DNA from: Xenopus tropicalis
Lineage: Eukaryota > Chordata > Amphibia > Anura > Pipidae
Assembly: GCF_000004195.4 (NCBI RefSeq)
Contig: NC_030679.2
Location: forward strand, 31,671,712-31,735,711
Direction: 5' to 3'
Length of the DNA stretch: 64,000 nt
In this document: positions 37,701 through 51,200 of the stretch, piece by piece
How the letters are laid out: each line of letters opens with the position of its first letter
Numbering within the stretch: position 1 is the stretch's first letter
Program-made: the position numbers and the translations under genes
The notes under the pieces: model-generated
Databases searched by the model: none
What the model was told of the DNA's origin: nothing
Seen by the model: the letters and a program-made list of their open reading frames with translations, nothing else

Positions 37701-39168
37701 TAATATCTGCTGTTTCAGATTTTCACAAAGGTTTATAAAGTGTCTGCAGTTTTCCCTCTCAGAAAACATAATCTTGCATAACTGTATACATCATGTGACA
37801 AGTATGAAAGCTCTTAATAATGGCATTTTATTTTTGTCAGTTTCCTCTTAGCGACATTGATAATTAGAAGCCTCATGGACTCAAATTGCTAACAATTTCC
37901 TTCTGACCCATTTCCACATGCTAAACTTTTATTCTGTCTGACAGCTGCCCCAGGAATTGTAATTTTCCTTCTCCTTTAATAATCTTTATGAGTGGAAACT
38001 ATAAAAGAACAGATTTGCCACATTATTTGATTGTGTTCATTTCATAAAACAAATGTGTTCTGATCTTTCTGTAGGTCATAAGATGGACGAACGTGCCAAT
38101 TTAATGAACAGGATGAAACTCAGCATCAAGGTCTTAATCCAGTCTGCTCTTAACCTTGGCCGGTGTATAGATTCAGAGTATCCACCTCTCCAGCAATTTT
38201 TTTTGGTTATGGAGCATTGCCTTAAACATGGACTTAAAGGTAATTTCAATGTAAATTTAAGATCATTTTATGTTTACTTTCTTAAACTGCTTAGTTAACT
38301 TGTTAATGGTTTATTATGATGGTGTAGTGTTTATACTATTTTACACTGGGTGCCTTGCCAATGATTTTCATCTACCATTTCAAATTTTATTCAAAATAAT
38401 TTGTTTTTTGTTTTGAATTTTAGTATTGGTTTGTCTTTGGTCAGTCTGCATGACCTTGTGCTTACAGAAACAGCTAACACTACATCATGCAAGCTCTTTC
38501 AAGCAGCTACTGCCGCAGTTTAATTCTTATCTCTTCCTAGGATGACAAACTTTTTCCTCCTTGTTTCCAGCATTGTGCTGTTATAACATCTGCCACCAGG
38601 TGGCGCGCAGATGTATATCCAGCAGAGCAGCCTCTCATTCACTTTAAAGTCTGCAGCTCATGGTTGGATTTGACTGCTGCTGTTGTCCAGGGAAATTTAG
38701 AAGTGGGCCAAATGTCTGTCTGCCTGTTATGACTTATTATATAGCCAAACAGCAACAAACTTGTAGACAGTACCCTACTGGATTATTTTAAGAATGATCG
38801 CATGTCTCCCAGCAGTTGCCTTTCCACTGGTAGCACTACTCCAACTAATCTGGACAGAACTCAAAAATACCTTTACCTATTATTGTATCTTGGCACAGAC
38901 CACAAGGTATCAGACCTACTTTGGGAATTTATTAAACTTGCCAAAGTAGGCCTGAAATGTTGCCGTCTGGGATCTGTGCCATAGATTAAAGCTACACCTG
39001 ACAAAAAACATTGGATCGTTTGTAGATGAAATTCCGTAATGACCTAGCTCTTTATTGGGCACAATAAAACATAAATAAAGGCCATAAAAGCATTCAACAA
39101 GATGAAGACAAAGATACTACCAGCTTTCTGGAAGAGTAAAATAAGCTTAACAGACTAGTCAATAAAAA

Positions 39169-39204
<36 letters not shown>

Positions 39205-42200
39205 CACAAAAGCACACAAAGAGACCGTTATCAGTAAATGATCAGCATTGTCTGTTTTAGTAGTCGTGACAAGTAGCTGCTACTGGTAGCTCTGTGTGTC
39301 TTCACCCATATCCTTGTAGCCAGTTTTCTTTGGATGAAATAACAATGTACCCTCTGTTGTGCATAGGAAGTTACTCTGTTTTGTATAGGAAGGTATTGCT
39401 TCACTCATTTAAACAGTTTTATCTCTACTTGCCTAGAAGATTATTTACTTTTTGGGAAGTACATACAGGGTGTTGCTAAATCGCTACATATGCCCATTAT
39501 TTTATTTATCTTTGGTGTGTTCTTTAATTATAACTGCCTTGCTGTCTGCTCCAATGTACATTTTACTAAACAATTATCTGAGCAGTGCTCTCGCATACAG
39601 TGGTGATATGGTGATGTGATAGCTATCATATCCACCACTTTTTTCAGTGTAAACAATCAACAACAGCCTTTCTTCCATAACTTTTATCATCTTAGTTGCT
39701 TCTCTCTGGACTTTCAATATTTCAGTAATAGCCTTTCTAAATTACCCTCCCCTCACAATCCTATGCACTGTTTAATACAGCTCTGTCCTTGCTGGCCATT
39801 GCTGCTACTGCCCGGCATTGCTTACTAAAGTTCTGTTATCCAGCCTGCATAGTTTTGTCATCTGCAGACACCAATACATGGCTTGCAGTGCCCTCTTCCA
39901 AGTCATAAATGAACCAAATCAATAAAAGTCAAAAAAGCACGGGCAACAAAAAAATAGACGCGGGCGACAAAAAAAAAATCGTGCAACAATTGTGTTGCTT
40001 GAATTTTTCACCGTTTCGCGATTTTTCTTGCCAGACAGATTCGCTCATCACTAATCCTGACTTCTCTGTTGTGTACATTGAAGAAAAGAACTGGTGGAGC
40101 CGCCCATTTGCATTTAACTAAATTATTTCATTTTTCAATGGAGCCAAACTCTTAAAATACATTTTTTTTATTATTTATACATTGAAAACCATTTTGGGAG
40201 TATTCTTTGCTTGTGAAGCATCAGTTCTTCATTTTATATTTTTTCCTCCTTGCTGCTTCAAAACACTCGATGTAATATGTTTTTTAAATATCAATTTATC
40301 AAATACTATTTGTAATGGTTATTATCATGCATGCAGCCTACCTTTCCTGTGTGTCTTTTTCTCTCACATTTTTTTAATGGTTTTTTTAAATGTTAAAGTT
40401 AGAACCTGCATTATTTCCTGTTAGGTGTTTAGTGAGTACCAGAGTACTTCACAAAATGGTTCAAGGCAAAAGATAGAAAAGAACAACATTTTCGGTATAT
40501 TTTGGTCTGGTAATATTCTTTATAAGGTCGCTTATAATAATATATATTATTAAATGGTTTATTATCATTCTATTGGTATAGTTTGTCTTGAAAATATATG
40601 GTTTAACAATTCTTTAATATCTGTATTTTGCCCCCCAACAGTAAAGAAAACTTTCATGGCACAAAATAAATCTTTTTATGGCCCACTGGAACTAGTGGAA
40701 AAACTTTGCCCTGAATCATCTGATTTGTTTGCAAATATCAAAAATCTCCCAGAGCTTAAGTAAGTCAATTGGCTGCATTGTTCAGACGCGGATTAAGTAT
40801 AGCAGTATTGCCATCTTGAATGTAATTATTTTGTAGACTCTATATTTTTAGGTATAAAAAAATATATATAGAGAGGATCGTAATGAGGTTTTTATAAATG
40901 TGCATTTTTTTATTAATGGCAGAAATTTAACATTAATACTATCCAAAATGGTTATATTTATGTCCGAGAGTCACAGTCAAAAATTGATTTAGAATGACTT
41001 GTACAACCTATTGTGTAGGAAATAAAATGTTGCATTACAGGTTATGATTGAGACCCACCCTGAATTACTTATAACCCATATCGGTAACTATACAATGTCA
41101 TAATTGTCAAACTAGGCAGGTCTGCACAGAGATCCTTCTGTGTAGAAATCTCTTTCCAACAGTCCTACAGAAAGGTATGGTAGGCAGTTGGGTAACGAGC
41201 ACCTAAAGTCTAGGTCAGGGGGCGCAAACTCAATTTACCTGGGGGCCGCAGGAGGCAAAGTCAGGATGAGGCTGGGCCGCATAAGGGTTTTCACAAAAAA
41301 AAGTTGGGAGCTGCTGATTGTGGAAATGACGTTATGCCATCATAACAGTTATTATGGGAAGACGTTCTGTGTGCACAATTAGCTCCTTACGTCTTCCCAT
41401 AATAACTGTTATGATGGCATAACGTCATTTCCACAATCAGCAGCTCCCGCCCGCCGTGCCTTGCATTATCCCTTGAATCGCAATAAAAATCGCGATCCAT
41501 TCATTCGGCGTTGGTGCGTGCCACAAAATATTGTACTGAGGGCCGCAAATGGCCCGCGGGCCACGAGTTTGAGACCCCTGGTCTAGGTACACCTGGAATT
41601 AGGTATAAATGCCAATTATAAAATATCTGCTGTGCACTTGAGGCTTTGTTACTGTGAATATGCTTTTATTTCAATTTTCAGAACAGCTATTGGGAAAGGG
41701 AGAGCCTGGCTACATCTTGCGCTGATGCAAAAAAAGTTAGCCGATTACCTGCAAGCTCTTATAGACCATAAAGATCTGCTAAGGTAATGTTTTTCTACAA
41801 CACTGTTATTTATGCATAAACATCTACTGGCCTGGAAAATTTAATTGATATAATATTAACTATAATATAAATCTTCCTCTAATGACTTAAAGGCCTGCTA
41901 CATGCTAGAAATACTTTATGCTACATTGTGCCCAATAGAGGAATACCTGTGGTTTATTGTTGGTATCTCTCTAAACAGGCTATGAATTCAAATTCACAAG
42001 TGATTATATCCCTACTAAGGGGCTGATTCATCAAAGTACGAGTTTGGATCCCAAAATGGGTAAAATTCAGATTAGATACGATAATTTCTGATGATCGCAA
42101 ATATCACGAAAATGCTTAAGAAAAAATCATATTAGTCACAATAATATCATATTGGCGATCCGAAAGTCACAAAATTTTTGTATCCGAACAATCGTAAATG

Positions 42201-45200
42201 GCGAGAAAACTTTCTGTGCATGTTTTTGGAAGCCTCCCATAAGACTCAATGGCACTCTGCAGCTCCAACCTGACCCAAGGAAGTCTCCCATAGGGCTCAA
42301 TGGCACTCTGCAGCTCCAACCTGGCCCAAGGAAAGTCTCCCATAGGGCTCAATGGCACTCTGCAGCTCCAACCTGGCCCAAGGAAAGTCTCCCATAGGGC
42401 TCAATGGCACTCTGCAGCTCCAACCTGGCCCAAGGAAAGTCTCCCATAGGGCTCAATGGCACTCTGCAGCTCCAACCTGGCCCAAGGAAAGTCTCCCATA
42501 GGGCTCAATGGCACTCTGCAGCTCCAACCCGGCCCAAGGAAAGTCTCCCATAGGGCTCCTCCAACCCGGCCCAAGGAAAGTCTCCCATAGGGCTCAATGG
42601 CACTCTGCAGCTCCAACCCGGCCCAAGGAAAGTCTCCCATAGGGCTCAATGGCACTCTGCAGCTCCAACCCGGCCCAAGGAAAGTCTCCCATAGGGCTCA
42701 ATGGCACTCTGCAGCTCCAACCTGGCCCAAGGAAAGTCTCCCATAGGGCTCAATGGCACTCTGCAGCTCCAACCTGGCCCAAGGAAAGTCTCCCATAGGG
42801 CTCAATGGCACTCTGCAGGAAAGTCACAATACCAAAGCTTGAATGAATCCGAAACTTTCGTACTTGGCACAACAGATACGATTTTGTCGCACAAATTGTT
42901 GCGCTTTCTGTCGCAAAGTACGAAAAAGTTGCTCAAAGTAACGAAAAGTAACGCCAAAAAATACGCACAGTACGAAAACTTACAAAAAATATGATTTATT
43001 TGTATTCGGAAGCAATCATACTAAGTGTATTACAGGTATGGGATCCCTTATCCGGAAACCCATTATCCAGAAAGTTCCGAATTCCGGAAAGGCCATCTCC
43101 CATAGACTCCATTTTAAGCAAATAATTCTAATTTTTAAATATAATTTCCTTTTTCTCTGTAATAATAAAACAGTACCTTGTATTTGATCCCAACTAAGCG
43201 ATAATTTATCCTTATTGGAGGCAAAACAAGCCTATTGGGTTTATTCAATATTTAAATGATTTATAGTAGACTTAAGTCATGGAGATACAAATTACAGAAA
43301 GACCCCTTATCCAGAAAACCCCAGGTCCCAGGCATTCTGGATAACTGGTCCCATACCTGTATAACACAACAAGGATATAAGAGAAGGCAAGCTGGAAACC
43401 AGCATTCAGTGTCTTTATTATACAATTTATTATGTCTGGAAGCCAGTCCCCTCTTAAAATACATTTAATAGTAACATTGACCGCATGTGCCTGTACCACT
43501 TTACAACTCCTTGTGCTTCTTTTAATGTTAGTTCACCCAGAGAATAGCAAGGCATAGGTAATATCTGCTAAAATAAACAGATGTTTTTTTTAAGGCTTGA
43601 CCTTAGAGTCCAAATGTAATTTTTTTTTTTTTTAATGAATTAGTGACTTTTATGAACAAGACGCTCTAATGATGGAGGAGGAAGGTGCTGTCATAGTAGG
43701 ACTGCTTGTGGGACTCAACATGATTGATGCAAATTTATGTCTTAAAGGAGAAGATTTAGATTCCCAGGTAACATGATTTTTTTTAATATTATCAAAGAAA
43801 AGATAGATGACTTACCTATGATATGACTATCTTAGTACTTCATAATTATGTGATAATAATAAAAATCTAAGGTCATGTTTACCGTTCATGTAAAACTTTA
43901 TGTCAAAGGTCCGCTGTAGTCATGTAGGGCTGTAGCACACTGTTCCTTTTGTCTGACGCTGCCACTGGATAGATTGCAGTAGCTGATAAAACTATCAATA
44001 GGCAACAACATTACCTTTGGCTTTTTAAATGCTATAGAAAGAGCCTTGTTTAGGTGGAATGTATCAGTTCCACTTTTATGAACTAGGTAGTCTAGTATGG
44101 AAGAAAGTTGTTTGAGTTTTATAATAGGTTCCTGGCTTAGAGTAAGAGCCAAACTATTAACTAGGCAGCCTTTTGTTGGTAATTCAGGCTGCCCAGGTTA
44201 TGCTATATGTTTGTTCAAGTTGTTTTACAGTTAAAGGACAAGTCAACAAGGAATAGAATTTTTTGCCTAATAAAAGAAAACAAAACTGAGCAACTTTGCA
44301 ATGTACATTGAGTACAAATTGTAATGGTTTTTGAGTTATTTGTATATAACTGCTATTAAAAGCTATTAAAAACTGTACTCTATAAGGGTACAAATTATGT
44401 GCCAACATTTAGGCCAGTTACAGCATGTTAATGATTAATTGCCTATTTATATATACTCCTAATAATAATTTAATAATTAATGATGCTTATTTCTATATAT
44501 TTCTAATACTGATTTATTTAACACTTTTATGTTTTAGCATCTATGATATATATGATGAATTCTATTAACTTATATGTGTTGTTTATGCTTTTTTTTATCT
44601 GGTATACAGAATTTTAAATTATGTAGCCTCAAAGCTGTAAGAGTTGCAGCAGTTTCACTTTCCCCATTAAAGTCAGTTGGTGAAATTTGATTGGCAGTTG
44701 TTGGTTCCTCCCACTTTGGGTAATCTAACAAATGTCACTGATTCATTCATGGTGACCCCATGATTATGTTATTCAAGTTTGGGGGAGTGTAGCCTTAAAG
44801 CTGTAAGCGTGGCAGCAGTTTGAAAATCTTCCCTGTCAAAGTCAGTGGGAAAATTGTGTTCAGAGCGGCGCCACAAAAAGACGGGGATGGAATCGCTTAG
44901 AAAAGCACAAGCAACCCGCTCCGCTATAGGGCGAAGAAGTGTGGGGAGTTTGGGTGTTGTACCCCTAAAACTGTAGGAGGAGTAGCGTTTAGAAAATGGG
45001 GGTTGGGAAGAAGAAGAAGTGGAAGAATAAACTGAAGAACAGTGTGTTGGAAGTTGGCCTCTATATAAACTTCTATTATGTTATAGTCTGATTTTGAACA
45101 ATTTTTCTGCTGGTTTTGAATGAACCCCAAGACATTTGTTATTGTTGCTTTTTTTCTTATCTTTCTGTATAGGCTGGCTCCCATCCATATTGCATTCTGA

Positions 45201-48200
45201 CTTAGCCTTAGAAATGAAAAGAAACTGGAGTTAAATAAAACTTAAGATAAAAACTGAAGACCAGTTGCAAATTGCCTTAGAATACCATTCTCTACACTAC
45301 AGCATACTAAACATACATTTTAAGCTTTAGTACAAAATACCTGTTAAAAGTTGGCTTCTGGTCATTTGAAGAAAGGCGATACGGCGATGCAGGTGAAGTA
45401 TCAGGGGAAGCGCCCACTATGCGGCGATCGATTGATCGAGCCTAGCCTTCCTTCTGTAAGTTGCAACTTTTTTTTTCTGCAACTTTTAGCGATTAAAATG
45501 CAAATTGAGAGAAAAAAAATGACACAGTTAGTAAATGGCCCCCTTAGAGTGTATTAAATTAATATGGTTTTCTAGCCATTTATTCCATTAATTTTAATTC
45601 TTAGTGGTTTCTAATAGTCTCCTGAACAAGTGAACCTTTATTACTCTAATTTCTTTTTTATTTTGTTTTTGTTAGGTTGGAGTAATTGACTTTTCTTTCT
45701 ATCTTAAGGATATGCAACAAAACGATAATGAAAAACAGTATGTATTCCATTGCATTTCTTTTCCATTATTATCTTATGTGTAATGTTCAATTAAAACAAT
45801 GGTTTTGATAAAAGAAACTCTTAAGGGGGACATTCACTTTATAATGTGCTTTTAGTATATTGTAGATCAGGGATCCCCAACCTTTCTTACTCGTGAGCCA
45901 CAGTCAAATGTAAAAAGCCTTGGAGAGCAACACAAGCACCATAAAAGTTAAAGTGATACTGACACCAAAAATAATTATGTTTTTTAAACCTTTCATTTGC
46001 TTTATCATTGTATTATCTCTTTAATTTCAACCTATAACCATATGGCTATTACTTTAACAATGCCATTCTGGTCTCATGGATTTCTCTCTGAGGGGGCTGC
46101 CATGTTTGGGCAGTAGCTGTTTGTTGTTGTTTGAAAACACTCCCCTTAATTTTAGTTTAAAAATGCTAGCCAATCGGAATCAGTGCTGCACATACAAACT
46201 ATTTCTAATGAAATCTTTTAATGCTGAAGTACAACAGTGGACCGTGGTGTTTAGGAACAAGGTATTTGTATCCCTTTCTAAGCATATTTGCTCTGATACC
46301 CTTTGAACTGGCCGTCTCTGTCATGTACGCTCTATAGTAGACACACGCAGAGTGTATACTTTTTATCTATATGGGAGCGCATTCCTTTCAAATAATAAAT
46401 CACAGCAGGACTAATTAGTATAGCTCTGGTGCAAAGATTTATTGAGAAGACACTTACAGGCAGTGCTCGGTGAAAGTATCTTGATGTCTGTGATGTGGGG
46501 GAGGCACAGACTGCAAGGAAGTAAGGGGAATAGAACCGCCCAGCTTCAGCTGACGTCAGTGAAGTGAAACAGTAATTGACAGGTTGAGAAGTGCCAGTCG
46601 GGTTTGCAAAACAGTCGGGTTTTAGACATTCATGTAACTTTACTAAATAAAGCAGACACCTGGGCAAAAAACAATCAGTATAACCCATAGCTAACTTTTG
46701 ATGTACACCATTATTTTGAGGACTACATTTTTCATGTCAGTATCACTTTAATGGAGGTGCCAAATAAGGGCTGTGATTGGCTATTAGGCAGCCTCTATGC
46801 ACACTATCAGCTTACAGGGGGCTTTATTTGGTAATAAATCTTGTTTTTATTCAACCAAAACTTGCCCCCAAGTCAGGAATTCAAAAATAACTACCTGGTT
46901 TGGGGGCACTGAGAGCAACATCCAAGGGGTTGGGGAGCAACATGTTGCCCCAGAGCCACTGGTTGGGGATCACTGTTGTAGACTTTAGGATTCTAAGCCA
47001 ATTTACAGCTGGTCTTCATTTTTTCTGTTTTGTGATTTGTTTAATTTTTTTGTTTTTTTCTGCAGCTTCTCAGATTGAACATTACAGGCTGGTTATTAGG
47101 GATTAGCTACCCTATGTACTAGGCATTGGTATGGAAATCAAAATGGAAGTTAAATGAAATTCTTAGGGGTAAGCAGTGTATTGTGACAGCTGATATGACT
47201 ATTTAATACATTATGGTCTGCCAGCAGCAAGTCACTAGTTTGAGCATAGTTTGAGTATCGTTACTTATCTACTTCTCATATTGGCATATACATATCTGTA
47301 AATATTGCCCTTTTACATCTTGAGCCACCATTTAGTGATGATCTTTCTGTTCTGGAACACATGACAGGAATAACTGATCACCTGACAGGAAGTAATGCAG
47401 GTTTGAACTGTAAGAAGTGTGGGAGTAAAAGACACTGTTTTCTCTATTTCTTGGCTGATGTTAGCTAGCAGTCTTAATTACTTGGTTTTAGCAGTGCCTT
47501 AAACAAGTCAGGGTGTCAAAGTAACACAGCAATGTCTAAACTGCAGTTTTCCTGAGACAATTTAGACCTGTGGGAAATGCTTTTAGTTTTGCTAACTTCA
47601 GTTAATCAATGCTAAATGTATGTATGTATATCTTTATTTATAAGTGCTACTTATGTACGTAGCGCTGTACAGTAGAATAGATTAATACAAACGGGTTATT
47701 AAGATAATAGATAAATACAAAGTATTACAATAAGCACAAATAAATAAAAGATATAGTTGCGATAAGAGTCAAAGACACGAGGAAATGTTTTTGACTTTCT
47801 AAAAAGAGCAAGTACTTATGTTGTAAGATGTGCTTTTGATGGTAACATACATGAATATTTTTTACGATCTTATATATAAACACAACAACAAGAGAACTTC
47901 TGCACTCACCAATTATCAGTATATATAGTACATTAAGACTGTGCATTAAAGGAAAACTATACCCCCAGAAGGAATACTTAACCGCCAGATAGTTATATAT
48001 GTTATATTATGTTAAGTGGCCTATTAAAGAATCTCGCCAAACTGGAATATATTAGTAAATATTGCCCTTTTACATCCTTTCCCTTGAGCCACCATTTTGT
48101 GATGGGCTGTGTGCGCTCTCAGAGATCACATGACAGGAAATAATGCAGCTCTAACTGTAACAGGAAGTAGTGTGGGAGTAAAAGACAGAACTCTGTCCAT

Positions 48201-51200
48201 TAATTGGCTGATGGGGCCTAGCATGGTATGTGTGCCTTGGCTTGTTTGTGTGCACTGTGAATCCTATGATCCCAGGGGGCGGCCCTTAATTCTTAAAATG
48301 GCAGTTTTCTATTTAGGAGTACCCAATAGTATATACTACTAAAGAAGTATATCTTTATGAAAATGGTTTATTTAGATGAAGTAGGGTTTTACATATGAGC
48401 TTGTTTATGCAATATATTTTTATAGAGACCTACATTGTTTGGGGGAATAGTTTTCCTTTAAGCAACCAAGAAATGCCCTCCCCTTTAAGCAAAACAGGGA
48501 TTGTTTGTCCATATATTGCAATATACTTCAAGCTGGCCAACTGCGTCAAAGTCATCCCTTCTGGCCAGTCCTACCCTCACTTTCATCTTGTTAGTGTGCT
48601 TCCTTAACTTAACATGTTTTTCTACTGCAAACAACTTCACCATGCTGCTTGTCAGTAGTGAACTGCAAATTGCTGACTGTCATGCTGTAATCATCCCGTG
48701 AGAGCAGGTGACTGAGGAATCCACAAATTAATAATTATAAATCTAAAAACGGACTGTTTGTCAAACACACTTATTAAATATCCCGTAGAGTTTACTGTAT
48801 TTTTATAGAAATGGCAGTTTCCCTAGAAAGTATGTTATGTGAGAGTGTAGAATTCAGAGAATATTATTAGCAGATGATGCATATTTTTGGAAAAGCAGCT
48901 TTGGTTGCACTGAGAGAGTTAAGAGAGGCTATGGTTAGCACTCTTAAAGGTATATTTATCATGCTGTGTAAATAGTGGAGTAAACCATTACCAGTGATGT
49001 TGCTCATAGCAGCCAATCAGATGCTTTGCTTTGATTTTTTAATTGTTGAAATCTAATTCCTGATTGGTTGCCCTGGGCAACATCACAGTTAATGCTTCAC
49101 TTTACTTTTTACACAGCATAATAAATATACCCCTAAATGGCTGATAGAGTGATGCAACAGAGCCAGAGTCAGTGAAGACATGATAAAGATGAGTCCAGAT
49201 CAAAAGAAGTCCGATTTGCAGTAGAACATTTTAAAGGGCTTTCAGAAGGGGATGATCAACTTTTGCAATGTCCTGTCAAAGTGTTAGGAATTTGCAAAAG
49301 AAACACTTTTCCATATACAATCATTTAGCACAAAAAGATCATTTAAATGTAATTTATAGTAAAGAATCGAGCCTACCCGCAAACACTTTATTAATACAGA
49401 GAACCAGGACACCAAAAATTGGTCATCAAATGTTGGTTTATTTCACAAAACTTTGCTGTAAAACAATCTTTTCAACAAACCTGTACCTCTGTATATATTG
49501 TGAAATTCTCAATAAAAGTTTTAAAAATGTAAAAAAAAAAAAAAAAAATTAAAAAATGAATTTATAGTTAATGTTGGCGACTGTAGAAGGGGGGATCTCC
49601 ACTTTAAGTGCTACTGCACATGCACTATTCATATGTCAATTATTTGCACAACAGTAATTCCATTGGCAGCCAATCAGATCAATGATAGGTAAATGAATAC
49701 GAACAGCCACAGCAGTGGCTCTGCTCACTGACATTTTGTACTTGCTGCTGATCTCTGCAACAGTCCTTAAACGTTTATTCTAACTGTAATGGGAACAAAT
49801 TGTTGCTAAATTATTATATTTGAAAAATAGTTTCTTTTATTAGTTGGAAAAGATGCTGGAATAATAAAGAATGGTTGCTCTAGGGCAGTGTTCCCCAACC
49901 AGTGGCTCGTGAGCAACATGTTGCTCCCCAACCCCTTGGATGTTGCTCCCAGTGGCCTCAAAGCAAGTGCTCATTTTTAAATTTCTGGTTAGGAGGCAAG
50001 TTTTGGTTGCATGAAAACCAGGTATAATGCCAAACAGAGTCTTCTGTAGGCTGCCAGTTCACATAGGTCCTATTAAGTAGCTACTTATAGCTCTTACTGG
50101 CACCCCCAGGAACCATTTTCATGCTTGTGTTGCTCCCCAACACTTTTTACATTTAAATGTGGCTCACGGCTATAAAAGGTTGGGGATCCCTGCTCTAGGG
50201 TGAACTTTGGAGTCATGGATAAAAGCCTGCTGTGCCTCTGGGCTGTAGTTCTCCTTTAAAGAAAAAGTGGAAAAGGCAGACGACTGATATAGCAAAGAGG
50301 GATATCTAAACTATAGGCAATAAAAAAAGAGCCTCTGCAAAAAATGCTTTCATAGACTTTCAAATGAATTTTCTAGAACACTGTATATTTTTATTGTAAT
50401 ACATTTCATTTCTAAAAATGTTTATTGTAAACTGTTATGTGTATTTTAATAACAAGCATTTCTGTGTTGTTCTTCCTGCAGAAGTGACGAAATTGTAGCC
50501 GTCCTTGATCAAAAACATTACGTTGAAGAGCTCAACAGGCATTTAAGGTAAGAATCCTTCAAATATTAGGCTTATGTTTTGCATCATGGTGCAGCACCAG
50601 TGGCGGGATATGCTTCCGCTTGGCCCTCCAGAAAAAAAAAAATCAGAGCCCTCATCTTAATTGTCAATTATTGTCAAAAAATGTCAAGGTAATCCTCTTA
50701 AAACTATCATTCAGTATCCTGATACTCTTGGCTATATGTATTTCATAGTAGTTTTTTGAATGCCATTTGCAAAAGAGTACAACTATTAATGTGTTGGCAA
50801 ACACTAATGATCAATGCTTTGCTATTTGTATATGTGAAGTCTGAAGAAGAGATGTCATATTGTTATACCTCTTCCAAGGCTTTCCTATTATACATCAATA
50901 TAACAAAACTAATCTAGTTGCCTGAATAGGTGGTGCGGTGTATTTCTGGGGTAAATTGTGCCCTGTGCAAAATAATGCACTAAGGTTTGCAGGTCACTTC
51001 AAATATTTAGGGATGCTTTTATGTTCTGCAATGTTTTTATTAGAATTTCCCTCAAAACCGTATTAGCACCACCTAGACATTAAACTTTCCGTGGCTGCTC
51101 AGGAGAGCTTGCAGAGCTCAGCAATTAGCATTGTATAATGCCAGCCCTTTTACATTGTGGGCAGGAAGCCCCACTACCTTGTTCCTAAGCCTTCATCAGA

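Larger units (their letters stand above)
34787..38074 (+). other. Probable first rufy1 intron, rich in MITEs
   Basis: It contains a probable MITE at 35652-35870 (TGAGGGCAGGCACACGGAGC and approximate complement), a worn repeat at about 35910-36275 (CCACTGCCTGGTTGCTAGGG), the elements at 36283-36816, and a worn MITE at about 37430-37640 ending GATAAATGGGCCTC. The remaining parts show nothing. Confidence 0.5.

Noticed and set aside
38802..38984. 60-aa ORF in a rufy1 intron as an extra exon
   Set aside because: No splice sites in fitting phase and no similarity to RUFY1; the flanking exons join directly.
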